Assembly (NCBI GenBank): GCA_963842955.1
Contig: CAWJIJ010000007.1
Location: forward strand, 62,001-126,000
DNA length: 64,000 nt
Direction: 5' to 3'
From: JARFQW01 sp963842955
GTDB taxonomy: Bacteria; Pseudomonadota; Gammaproteobacteria; Steroidobacterales; XN24
Both the position numbers and the translations under genes were made by a program. Below the pieces are notes generated by a model that did no database searches, had not been told where the DNA came from, and saw only the letters and a program-made list of their open reading frames with translations. Shown here one piece after another: positions 17,113 through 24,983 of this stretch. Positions within the stretch are counted from its first letter, which is position 1, and each line of letters begins with the position of its first letter.

Positions 17113-17153
17113 TTGACCTGGATCATGGCGCCGCCGTAGGGGTTCGGCAAACT
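17113..17153 (+). promoter_or_regulatory. FNR/ANR-type box with class II promoter
   Basis: TTGACctggATCAT at 17113-17126 matches the FNR/ANR consensus TTGAT-N4-ATCAA except for one base in each half. A weak -10 (CAAACT, 17148-17153) lies where a class II FNR promoter should have it, with the box centred about 41 bases before a start at about 17160. Seen directly; the binding protein is inferred. Confidence 0.5.
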
Positions 17154-17159
17154 AGCCTG

Positions 17160-17266
17160 CGTAAGGGATCAGGGCACACGATCCCGAACAGGGTTAAGAA
17201 TCAGGCACGTCCCCTCTCCAGGGACACTTAGACCCCCCGGACTCCTCCTCCCCGGGGGGTTTTTTA
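17160..17266 (+). ncRNA. Candidate anaerobically induced small RNA
   Basis: A segment of about 105 nt between the FNR-type promoter and a strong Rho-independent terminator. Three hairpins: GGGATC/GATCCC (17165-17170 with 17180-17185), GTCCC/GGGAC (17209-17213 with 17221-17225) with C-rich loop CTCTCCA, and the terminator stem ACCCCCCGG/CCGGGGGGT (17232-17240 with 17251-17259) with loop ACTCCTCCTC followed by a T tract. The loops carry CTCC/TCCTCC, complementary to Shine-Dalgarno sequences, as in several trans-acting small RNAs. It has no start codon with a ribosome site. It could instead be only the terminator of chrA. Confidence 0.45.
17232..17266 (+). terminator. Rho-independent terminator
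   Basis: Nine-base-pair GC stem with an ACTCCTCC-type loop and a run of T on the plus strand only. It ends the candidate small RNA and also chrA read-through. Confidence 0.85.
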
Positions 17267-17334
17267 TGCCTGAATCCCTTGTGCGGAGTACGAGGGTGAC
17301 GTCGCCGGACCCGCTCCCCCCGCCAAGAAGGAGA

Positions 17335-18459
17335 TCAGCGGCCGGCGACACCCGCGGTGCCGGGGCTGAACCGGAATACGAAGTAGGGGGCCTGGGCCTG
17401 GATGTGCTTGCGGCTGCGCAGAACCAGTTCCGGGATCGCGCTGTCCGCGAGATACAGATAGCCGTCGGGCCCGTAGGACAGGGCGTCCGCCCAGCGAATC
17501 CGGGGCGAATTGACGATGGTCGTCAGTTTGCCGGCCGGGTCCATTCTCAGCACCGCCGAGTGCTCCACGTCCGTGATATAGACGTTGCCCTCCAGGTCCG
17601 CACTCAGGCCGTCGCTCAGGGGCTTGCGGCCGACCACCTCCACGGTTTCTGTCAGCTCGGCTCGAGTCAGACCCGCGTCGGCCAGAGCGTCCGTGGGAAT
17701 GCGGTACAGGGTGTCGTGGCTCATCGCCCCGTAGTAGAGCCAGCCGCCGTCCGGGCTGATCGCGAGGCCGTCGATACCGGGTTTCATGGAGACCAGTCCG
17801 CCGATAAAGGTCATCGGCCGGGTCGGTGTGCGGATAATCCAGTCCTGCGGCGTTACTGATGCGTGCCGCTCCAGGACGCGACGCGCCTGCCGGGTTTCGA
17901 CATCGTAGATAACGAGCGCGGGTGACTGGCGCCAGAAGCTGACATCGGCGATGTAAATGGTCTTGCCGTCGGGGTGAACCTGAAGGTCCTGGAGAAACGA
18001 TCCCAGCGGCGCGATCTCGCGGTCGAAGGCGTGCTCATGGAGCAGGGCGCCGGTGGCGCTGTCGTACGCGAGAATCTTGGCCACGTGCTTGCCGTGGCCC
18101 CCGGTGTCGATGACCCAGAGCCGGCTCTGTTCGTCGATAACGACGCCTAGCGGATTCGAGAAGTGCTGGGCCTGTAGTTCCGCGTCGGGGAACGGACGCA
18201 GACCGAGGCCGTCCTTGACCATGAGCCGCGGACCCGGCGCCCGGGATTCCGGATGTATCGTGAAGAACACCTGGCCCGCCGCAGAAACCGCGACGTTGCC
18301 CACCGGCTCGTCATAGCTCAGGACCTCTTCCAGGCCCCGCTCCGTGATCATCGGTTCACCGGCGAGAACCGCGTAGTCGTCCCCGCCGCCGAACTGCCAG
18401 TAGAGCAGAGCGCCAAGGCCCCCCAAGAGGGCGAGCGCGATCAACAGCAACCTTGCCAA
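17335..18459 (-). CDS. MRJP/yellow-like beta-propeller protein
   Basis: 374 residues. TTG start at 18459 is supported by a strong AGGAGG about ten bases upstream and by the N-terminal hydrophobic segment (LLLIALALLGGLGALLYW), a signal anchor or signal peptide. The body shows repeated propeller blades (SRLWVIDTG, KTIYIADVS, GGWLYYGAMSHDTLYRIP, GNVYITDVEHSAVLRM, GYLYLADSAIPE) of the major royal jelly protein/yellow and SMP-30-like type. Bacterial members are often labelled L-dopachrome tautomerase-related; the activity here is unknown. Confidence 0.8.
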   Translation of the reverse strand: MARLLLIALALLGGLGALLYWQFGGGDDYAVLAGEPMITERGLEEVLSYDEPVGNVAVSAAGQVFFTIHPESRAPGPRLMVKDGLGLRPFPDAELQAQHFSNPLGVVIDEQSRLWVIDTGGHGKHVAKILAYDSATGALLHEHAFDREIAPLGSFLQDLQVHPDGKTIYIADVSFWRQSPALVIYDVETRQARRVLERHASVTPQDWIIRTPTRPMTFIGGLVSMKPGIDGLAISPDGGWLYYGAMSHDTLYRIPTDALADAGLTRAELTETVEVVGRKPLSDGLSADLEGNVYITDVEHSAVLRMDPAGKLTTIVNSPRIRWADALSYGPDGYLYLADSAIPELVLRSRKHIQAQAPYFVFRFSPGTAGVAGR

Positions 18460-18574
18460 CGTCCGGACTCCTCCTTGTCGTTGCCCGGACTTTACAACAG
18501 GACGGGCGGGGTGCCGGGAGGAATCAGGTCACAGAAGCCGGATCGCGGTGCCGGGGGGATCCGCGCCCAAGCCA

Positions 18575-19519
18575 CTAGTCGCCAAGGGAAACTGTCTCGA
18601 TCTGGGCGCGCAGAATGGCGGCGGAATGCTCGAGCGCGGCGCGTTCATCCTCGGTCAGGTTCAGGTGAATCAGCCGCTCCACGCCGTTCACCCCGATCAG
18701 GGCCGGGACGCTGATACACAGGCCCGGCAGCTCGTAGACCTCGTCGAGCCGAACCGAGACCGGCTGGATGGAATGGCGATCCTGCAGGATCCGGGCCACC
18801 AGGCGGGAAATGACCAGGCCGATCGCGAGGTTCGTGTAACCCTTGCCGTCGATGATCTCGTAGGCGGCATCGCGTACCTGCACGAACAGTTCCTGCATTC
18901 GCTCGGAGTCCCATTTCCGGCCCAGGACGGTGCTTCGGACGGGACTCTTGCCGCCGATCGACACCGTGCTCCACGCGGCAAACTCGCTGTCGCCGTGTTC
19001 GCCCAGGATGTAGCCATGAACGGAGCGGGGGTCCACGTCGTAGTAGTGTCCGAGCAGGGATCGGAACCGAGAGGTGTCCAGCATGGTCCCGGTGCCGATG
19101 ATCCGGCTGGCCGGCCGATCCGACAGTTCCTGCATCATCCACGTGAGGATATCCACCGGATTGCTGGCGACGACGACGCAGGCGTCCGGCGCGTGCCGGT
19201 CCAGGTCTCGCGCGATGCTCCGGAACACCCGGGCATTGTTGTTGAGCAGATCGAGCCGGGTTTCCCCGGGTTTCTGCGCGGCGCCTGCCGTTATCACGAC
19301 CACCTGGGCCCCCGCGAGGTCCTCGTAGCCGCCCGCCCGAACGGCGATGCGGCCGCTGTAGGCCTGGCCATGCATGAGGTCGAGAGCTTCGCCGTGGGCG
19401 CGCTTCGCGTCCAGGTCAACCAGCACCATCTCGCTGCAGGTGCCCTGCACGAACATGGCATAGGCACCGGCCACCCCGACGTTGCCCGTGCCGATGATTC
19501 CCACCTTGTGTACGGCCAT
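18575..19519 (-). CDS. ldh: L-lactate dehydrogenase
   Basis: 314 residues from ATG 19519. NAD motif GIIGTGNVG, coenzyme Asp in LVDLD, substrate loop AAQKPGETRLDL with Gln where malate dehydrogenases have Arg (hence lactate specificity), and GEHGDSEFAAW with the catalytic His. Interconverts pyruvate and L-lactate, regenerating NAD during fermentation. Divergent from pfkA with about 195 bases between; a -10-like TATACT lies on the minus strand at 19576-19571. Confidence 0.93.
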   Translation of the reverse strand: MAVHKVGIIGTGNVGVAGAYAMFVQGTCSEMVLVDLDAKRAHGEALDLMHGQAYSGRIAVRAGGYEDLAGAQVVVITAGAAQKPGETRLDLLNNNARVFRSIARDLDRHAPDACVVVASNPVDILTWMMQELSDRPASRIIGTGTMLDTSRFRSLLGHYYDVDPRSVHGYILGEHGDSEFAAWSTVSIGGKSPVRSTVLGRKWDSERMQELFVQVRDAAYEIIDGKGYTNLAIGLVISRLVARILQDRHSIQPVSVRLDEVYELPGLCISVPALIGVNGVERLIHLNLTEDERAALEHSAAILRAQIETVSLGD

Positions 19520-19570
19520 GCTGATGTTCTCCAGACGGGCGGGTTGCAGCCCGCGAAAGCCCCAGGATCG

Positions 19571-19576
19571 AGTATA
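19571..19576 (-). promoter_or_regulatory. Possible ldh -10 element
   Basis: TATACT on the minus strand, about 52 bases before the ldh ATG. No convincing -35 at 16-18 bases upstream, which would suit an activator-dependent promoter. Weak evidence. Confidence 0.3.
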
Positions 19577-19714
19577 GACAGGCTGCGTGACAGCCGTGAG
19601 CCACGTCGCGACGGTCTTCGCTGCCGGACTTTTTGCTGTAAAGCAGGGGCGGGAGGCTATGCTGGTATTCGAGTCCGCGCCGGGCGGCTTGCCAAAGCAA
19701 CGTGGAGAACGGTC

Positions 19715-20731
19715 ATGGGGGAGCGAAAGCTGGCCAGGGTGGGCATCATCACCAGCGGTGGCGATGCGCCGGGGATGAATGCGGCCATCCGCGCCCTGAC
19801 TCGCACCGCCATCCGTCATGGGCTGGAGGTTATCGGTTTTTATCGTGGCTACGAGGGCATCCTGACGAAACAGTATGAGGTCATGGACCGGCGCTCCGTG
19901 GCCAACATCCTCCAGCGCGGCGGCACGATCCTCAGGTCGGCCCGATGCCCGGAATTCCGCACCGAGGAGGGCCGGCAGAAGGCCGCGGACAACCTTCGGG
20001 AGCTGGCCGTCGACGTCCTTTTCGTGATCGGCGGTGACGGCTCTTTGAAAGGAGCCCAGTCGCTGATGGAAGTTTGGGACGGCCAGGTCATCGGCCTGCC
20101 GGGCACAATCGACAACGACCTGGCGGGCACGGATTTCACGATTGGCTACTTCACCGCCCTGGACACCGCCCTGGAGTCCATTGACAAGGTGCGGGACACC
20201 GCCGATGCGTTCGAGCGAATCTTTCTGATCGAGGTGATGGGGCGCATGGCGGGCTTTATCGCGCTGGGCGTCGGCCTGGGCTGTGGCGCCGAGAAGATCC
20301 TGGTGCCGGAGGAGCCGACCGAGGTCAGGGACCTCGTGGCCGATATCCAGGACAGCCGTGCCGTCGGCAAGCTGTCCTGCATCATCGTCGTGGCTGAAGG
20401 CGTGGTCGCCAACGGCCTGCGGTCCATTGACGGCCGGATCACCATCCACGACTCCACGGTGCTGGCCAAGGAGCTCCAGCGCGAAACCGGCCTGGAATGC
20501 CGCGCCGTCGTGCTCGGGCATATCCAGCGGGGCGGCAGCCCGGCTGCCCTTGATCGCATCCTCGCCTCGACGCTGGGCACCTATGCGGTGGAGGCGGCAT
20601 TCAAGGGGCATACCGGCGTCATGACCGGGATCCGGGCACAGGAGCTTTGCCTGGTGCCGTTCGCGGAAACCTGGGCCGAACACAAGCCGCTGGATGCCTA
20701 CCAGCTCAAGGTGCAGAAGCTCCTGGTCTAG
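19715..20731 (+). CDS. pfkA: ATP-dependent 6-phosphofructokinase
   Basis: 338 residues. ATG 19715 follows GGAG by seven bases. Motifs: ITSGGDAPGMNAAIR, GGDGS (Gly rather than Asp at the ATP/PPi discriminating position), LPGTIDND (Gly rather than Lys), and MGRMAGFIALG. These point to ATP rather than pyrophosphate. Commits fructose 6-phosphate to glycolysis. Its stop codon overlaps, tail to tail, that of the receiver gene on the other strand. Confidence 0.95.
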   Translation: MGERKLARVGIITSGGDAPGMNAAIRALTRTAIRHGLEVIGFYRGYEGILTKQYEVMDRRSVANILQRGGTILRSARCPEFRTEEGRQKAADNLRELAVDVLFVIGGDGSLKGAQSLMEVWDGQVIGLPGTIDNDLAGTDFTIGYFTALDTALESIDKVRDTADAFERIFLIEVMGRMAGFIALGVGLGCGAEKILVPEEPTEVRDLVADIQDSRAVGKLSCIIVVAEGVVANGLRSIDGRITIHDSTVLAKELQRETGLECRAVVLGHIQRGGSPAALDRILASTLGTYAVEAAFKGHTGVMTGIRAQELCLVPFAETWAEHKPLDAYQLKVQKLLV

Positions 20732-21141
20732 GAAACGGCCCCTGCCGCGCCGGAGAGCGCATCCTCGACGCGGCGCAACAGGATTCGGTCGATCACGGGT
20801 TTCTCGATGAAATCCACGGCGCCCGCCCGCATCGCGCCTACCGCGGTGGCCACATCCGAGCCCTCGGTCAGCAGGATGGCGGGGATCCGGTGGCCCCGGG
20901 CCGTCAGCTCCTGGAGTAGATCGAGTCCCGACATCCCAGGTAGCTCGAGTTCCGTCACCAGCGCGTGAATGGCATGTTCATCGAGAGATTCCAGCAGGGA
21001 CTCCCCACTGGAAAACGTTTCGACCTGAACCGCAAGTTTTCCGAAAAGACCCATAAGGGCCTGCCGCTCGTGCTCGTCGCCTTCGACAACACAAAGCGTC
21101 GGAAGACCGGCGGCGGACGGACTCGGGGGCGGTCTAGCCAT
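20728..21141 (-). CDS. Degenerate receiver-domain protein
   Basis: 137 residues, a single CheY-like fold without output domain. The acidic pair is reduced (VVEGDEHER), and the phospho-acceptor position holds Glu64 (LVTELELPGMSG aligns with LVLDIRMPGMDG of the neighbouring FixJ-like protein, where the acceptor is Asp56). The Thr (LLTEG) and Lys (IEKPV) switch residues remain. A Glu can mimic a phosphorylated Asp, so this may be a constitutively active or non-phosphorylated partner. Downstream of the FixLJ-like pair by 117 bases. Confidence 0.85.
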   Translation of the reverse strand: MARPPPSPSAAGLPTLCVVEGDEHERQALMGLFGKLAVQVETFSSGESLLESLDEHAIHALVTELELPGMSGLDLLQELTARGHRIPAILLTEGSDVATAVGAMRAGAVDFIEKPVIDRILLRRVEDALSGAAGAVS

Positions 21142-21236
21142 ATATCGAGTTCAGGTTTGGGTCCCGAAAGCGGAACCTTCACCGCGCCGGCGATCATCAT
21201 GAATCAAGGCTTCCTGAGTATTGGCCCAGCTACAGG

Positions 21237-21263
21237 CGTAGGGAATACGCGGAACTACCTAAT
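21237..21263 (-). promoter_or_regulatory. Possible operator upstream of the degenerate receiver gene
   Basis: GTAG and CTAC arms flank an imperfectly symmetric core (GTAGggAA-N6-ggAACTAC) overlapping the 3' end of the FixJ-like gene and lying 95-120 bases before the next start at 21141. A LuxR-type regulator site is possible; inference only. Confidence 0.25.
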
Positions 21264-21897
21264 CCGGAACGTGGGGCTCCGTGACCTCGGGTTCGGCGAG
21301 CATGACCATCCGGACCAGCTGGGCCAGCGAGCCGGCGCCCATTTTCTCCATGACCCGGGCGCGGTGAATTTCCACCGTTCGCTGGCTAACGCCGAGGTCC
21401 GCCGCGATCACCTTGTTCGCTTTTCCGGTGACCACCTGGTCCATAACCTCCCGTTCCCGGGCTGTCAGGCGGTCCATGCACTCGAGAATATCGATGCGCT
21501 CACGGGCCTCGGCCCGGTGTTTGCCCGCCTCGGCAAGGCTGTCCCGGATGCGGCTGACCAGTTCCTGGTCATCGAAGGGTTTCTGGATGAAATCCACGGC
21601 GCCCCGACGGACCGCTTCCACGGCCATGGGGATGTCGCCGTGACCGGTAATAAAGATGATCGGCAGTTCCGACCCCCGTTCCTCCAGTTCCCTTTGCAGG
21701 GCCATGCCGTCCATTCCCGGCATCCGGATGTCAAGGACAAGGCAGCCGAAAGCCTTGGGGTCCCAGGCCTCCAGGAACGCCTCGCCGCCCGAAAAGCAGC
21801 GGGCCCGGTAGCCCAGCGAGCGCATGAGAAGGCCGAGTGAATCCCGCACCGCCTCGTCGTCGTCCACAATAAAGATGATTCCTTCGTCGTCGCGCAT
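21259..21897 (-). CDS. fixJ: FixJ-like response regulator (REC-LuxR HTH)
   Basis: 212 residues from ATG 21897, whose A is the last base of the upstream TGA (GTG 21900 is an alternative). REC with VDDDEAVRDSL, acceptor Asp56 in LVLDIRMPGMDG, Thr in FITGHGDIPMAVEA and Lys in DFIQKPF. C-terminal LuxR helix-turn-helix: LTAREREVMDQVVTGKANK and IAADLGVSQRTVEIHRARVMEKM. This is the FixJ/TtrR/NodW type. Partner of the kinase immediately upstream. Confidence 0.92.
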   Translation of the reverse strand: MRDDEGIIFIVDDDEAVRDSLGLLMRSLGYRARCFSGGEAFLEAWDPKAFGCLVLDIRMPGMDGMALQRELEERGSELPIIFITGHGDIPMAVEAVRRGAVDFIQKPFDDQELVSRIRDSLAEAGKHRAEARERIDILECMDRLTAREREVMDQVVTGKANKVIAADLGVSQRTVEIHRARVMEKMGAGSLAQLVRMVMLAEPEVTEPHVPD

Positions 21898-24248
21898 CAC
21901 ATGCTCTCCACTGCCGCCGGCAAGTGTATCGTGAAGATACTGCCTCCGCCCGGCCTGGCCGCATAACGGAGGTGGCCCCCGTGGGCCTCCACGATCGAGC
22001 GGCTCAGCGGCAGGCCGAGTCCCATGCCTTCGTCCTTGGTAGTGAAAAAGGGTTCGAACAGTCGCCGGGCAATCTCTTCCGGGATGCCCGGGCCATTGTC
22101 CTCGACCACCAGGGTTACCTCGTCGTCGTCGCCGCGCCCGGTCTCCAGGGTGACCGCGGGATTGTCCTTGCCTTCGGCGTAGACCGCTTCGATGGCGTTG
22201 CGAATCAGGTTGAGGATGACCTGCTGAATCTGCACGCCGTCCACCTGGACCGCCGGGATATCTTCGTCCAGGTCCAGGTTCAGGGTGACGCCATGATCCT
22301 TTGCCCCCGGTTCGGCGAGGGTGAGGATGTCCCGGATCAGCTGGTTGAGATCCTGGAGCCGTCGCTCGATGACGCCGCGGCGCACGAACTTCCTCAGCCG
22401 GGAAATGACCTGGCCGGCTCGCTGCGCCTGTCCCGCTACCCGGGACAGCACGTCGCCCAGCTCTTCCTCGTCCATCTCGCCGGCGCTGACCAGGCGCTGA
22501 ACCGCCTGGGTGTAGGTGGCGATGGCGGCCAGCGGCTGGTTCAGCTCGTGGGCGATGCCCGCGGCCATTTCGCCCATGGCGCCGAGGCGGGCGACGTGGG
22601 CCAGCCGTTCGCGGTGCTGGCGTGCCTCCGCTTCGGCACGCAGTACGTCCGTCCGGTCGACGATCTGGGCAATCAGCATCAGCGGGCGGCTGAAGCGATC
22701 GAGGACCAGCGAAAACCGCGAAGTCGCCGGTATGAGATCGCCGTCCTTGCTCATGTAGCGCTTGTTCAGGCGCAGGAGTTCCGCGCTGCCGTCGATCAGG
22801 GACTGTATGCCGCTCTCGGTTTCGGCGAGGTCCTCAGGCGCGACGAGGTCGAACAGGCGCCGCTCCAGCAGCTCGTTCAGGGGGTAGCCGAGCATCGTGC
22901 ACAAGGCCTGGTTCGCCGAAATCATCGGACCCAGCCCGGCAGGCCCGCCGTTCTCCGAGGGCAGAAGGGTGAATGTCGCCATTCCGATGGGTGCATGCTG
23001 GAACGTCAGGCGAACCTCTTCCTCAGCCTTGCGGAGCTGATCTTCCATGCTTCGCTGCTCGGTGACGTCCTCGCCCGCACTCAGCGTGCCGACGACCACG
23101 CCGCCGGCGTCGCGTATGAACTGGGTGCGCCACTGGACGAGCCGCTGTTTACCGTCGCGGGTCAGTATCGGCGCCTCCCTCAGCCCGAAGTCGGGATAGC
23201 CGCCGCGGATTGCCGCCTGGTGGGCGAGCCAGCTCTGATCGGCGATTTCCGCGGGCAGGCATTCGGTGAAGAAATCCCGCCCGAGCAGCTCGACTTCCCG
23301 GTAGCCCAGGAGTTCGCAGCCTCGGCGATTCATCAGCGTGACCCGGCCCTCCAGATCCAGGGCCATGACGACCACATCAACCAGGTCCAGGTATCGTTGG
23401 GCCCGGTCCCGCTCCATGCGCAGGGCATACTCGATACGCTTTCGGTGGGTCAGGTCCTGCATGGTGCCCGACAGGCGAATCTGGCCGGTCGAGTCCACGG
23501 CCGTGATTTCGAAATCGGTCTGCACGTGCCGGACACGCCCGTCGGGCCGGATCACCCGGTACTCGATCCGGTCCTTTCGGGGACAATCCTTGATTCCCCG
23601 CGAGATCGTTCGCGAGACCCGTTCCCGATCCTCCTTGTGGACTGCGGTCTCGATGAACTCCCTCATATCAGGCACGCTGGCGCCCGGGCTCAGTCCGACG
23701 ATGCGGAACATCTCTGCGGACCAGTAGCGGGACGTCTCGCCAGGCAGCAGGGTTTCGAAACTGCCTAGATGAGCCAGGGACTGGGCGTTGCGAAGCCGCT
23801 CCTGGGTGGCTTCCAGCTGGGCCAGGGTTCGCTCCCGGATTGTCACATCCCTGATGATTCCGACGAAGGCCGTTCCGGAATCCGCCGCGATGCGGCCGAT
23901 GGTCAACTCGATGGGAAACTCCGACCCGTCGCGCCGCCGGGCCATAAGCTGCCGGGGCTGAATAGTGACCCGGGGAGTGCCCGTGCGCGCGAATCGGGAG
24001 ACATGTTCGCCGTGGTCGTGGCCGACATCGTCCGGCATGAGGATTTTTACGTCCTCGCCGACTGCCTCTCCCGCGGTAAAACCGAACATCTGCTCGGCGG
24101 CCGGGTTGAACGACAGGATCCGGGCCTGTACGTCAATCAGGATCACCGCGTCCGGCGTTGCCGATAGCAGCGCATCCAGCCGCCGCGAGGCGCTGGAGGG
24201 GTCGGCTGCATCTTGAGCGCCGTGGGTCGACGGGACTTCGATGTTCAT
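21897..24248 (-). CDS. fixL: FixL-like multi-PAS sensor histidine kinase
   Basis: 783 residues, no membrane segment. Four PAS regions, then HisKA and HATPase. PAS1 (about 22-135) resembles the haem PAS of FixL: MPDDVGHDHGEHVSRF places His79 at the haem-ligand position and Arg99 at the conserved distal Arg. The H box is GEMAAGIAHELNQPLAAI (His567), as in FixL/DctB-type kinases; the ATPase has DNGPGIP and GMGLGL. Oxygen sensing is inferred from PAS1; other PAS ligands are equally possible for the remaining domains. Coupled to the fixJ-like gene by TGATG. Confidence 0.85.
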   Translation of the reverse strand: MNIEVPSTHGAQDAADPSSASRRLDALLSATPDAVILIDVQARILSFNPAAEQMFGFTAGEAVGEDVKILMPDDVGHDHGEHVSRFARTGTPRVTIQPRQLMARRRDGSEFPIELTIGRIAADSGTAFVGIIRDVTIRERTLAQLEATQERLRNAQSLAHLGSFETLLPGETSRYWSAEMFRIVGLSPGASVPDMREFIETAVHKEDRERVSRTISRGIKDCPRKDRIEYRVIRPDGRVRHVQTDFEITAVDSTGQIRLSGTMQDLTHRKRIEYALRMERDRAQRYLDLVDVVVMALDLEGRVTLMNRRGCELLGYREVELLGRDFFTECLPAEIADQSWLAHQAAIRGGYPDFGLREAPILTRDGKQRLVQWRTQFIRDAGGVVVGTLSAGEDVTEQRSMEDQLRKAEEEVRLTFQHAPIGMATFTLLPSENGGPAGLGPMISANQALCTMLGYPLNELLERRLFDLVAPEDLAETESGIQSLIDGSAELLRLNKRYMSKDGDLIPATSRFSLVLDRFSRPLMLIAQIVDRTDVLRAEAEARQHRERLAHVARLGAMGEMAAGIAHELNQPLAAIATYTQAVQRLVSAGEMDEEELGDVLSRVAGQAQRAGQVISRLRKFVRRGVIERRLQDLNQLIRDILTLAEPGAKDHGVTLNLDLDEDIPAVQVDGVQIQQVILNLIRNAIEAVYAEGKDNPAVTLETGRGDDDEVTLVVEDNGPGIPEEIARRLFEPFFTTKDEGMGLGLPLSRSIVEAHGGHLRYAARPGGGSIFTIHLPAAVESM

Positions 24249-24374
24249 CGGGTTGCGGTGGCGTATCCTGGATTGGGCCCTGCTGGCCGCATGCTAGGAT
24301 ACCGTCCGCCCGAAAGGGCTACCAATGCCGGCATTTGCCGGGACTTCGCTTCACCTGGCAACGACAGGTTTCAC

Positions 24375-24959
24375 GTGGCCCCTGAATCCCGGACCCCCGC
24401 CATTCGAGCAAGGCAACGGTCACCCGCAAGTGCGGGCGCGTCCCGTCGCCGTCGCCTCGCGGTCGGGATCCTGGCGGGGCTCGGCCTTGCGGTCGCCCCG
24501 TTGGCGATGGTTCATGCGGGTGGGCCGACCGCGGCCGGTGTCCGCGCCATGACCAAGTACAGGAGCGGCGGCGAGTACCATGTCCAGGGCGGATTTCTGC
24601 GCTGGCGGAAGACGGAGTCCCGTCTTGGCTGGGAGGCGGCCCTGGGAACGTTCTACCGGCGCGATCAGCACCGCGTATTCCTGTCGGGCGGCCCGACCTG
24701 GCGATTCCGCCCCTGGTCGCGGTTTCATCTGGACATGGGCATACATCCCACGCTGCTCGGAGGGAGCCGGTTTCATGGCGCCGATCTCGGCGGCAATTTT
24801 CATTTCACGACTTTCGTTTCCGGCGGCGTGACCCTCGCCGGCCGCCACGAGATATCCGCCCGCGTCCAGCATACGTCCAACGCCGGCCTGAACGACGACA
24901 ATCCGGGTGCCGACGTTGCGGGTCTCGAGTACGCCTACCGGTTTGGAGTTCCGCGCTGA
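24375..24959 (+). CDS. pagL: Lipid A deacylase, PagL-like
   Basis: About 194 residues from GTG 24375; ATG 24291 in the same frame is another possible start. After a signal peptide (AVGILAGLGLAVAPLAMVHA) comes an eight-strand outer-membrane barrel pattern with the PagL active-site region ARVQHTSNAGLNDDNPG (His-Ser pair) near the C-terminus. PagL removes the 3-O acyl chain of lipid A in the outer membrane. Monocistronic, divergent from the FixL-like gene. Confidence 0.8.
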   Translation: MAPESRTPAIRARQRSPASAGASRRRRLAVGILAGLGLAVAPLAMVHAGGPTAAGVRAMTKYRSGGEYHVQGGFLRWRKTESRLGWEAALGTFYRRDQHRVFLSGGPTWRFRPWSRFHLDMGIHPTLLGGSRFHGADLGGNFHFTTFVSGGVTLAGRHEISARVQHTSNAGLNDDNPGADVAGLEYAYRFGVPR

Positions 24960-24983
24960 GTCCGGTTGGAGCCGGCGCCCTCA

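Noticed and set aside
17335..18459. Gluconolactonase (SMP-30) label for the propeller protein
   Set aside because: Blade sequences and the N-terminal anchor fit MRJP/yellow better; the SMP-30 metal ligands were not all found.
21924..23768. 614-codon open frame on the plus strand
   Set aside because: Antisense to the FixL-like kinase, whose domains and catalytic motifs are unmistakable.
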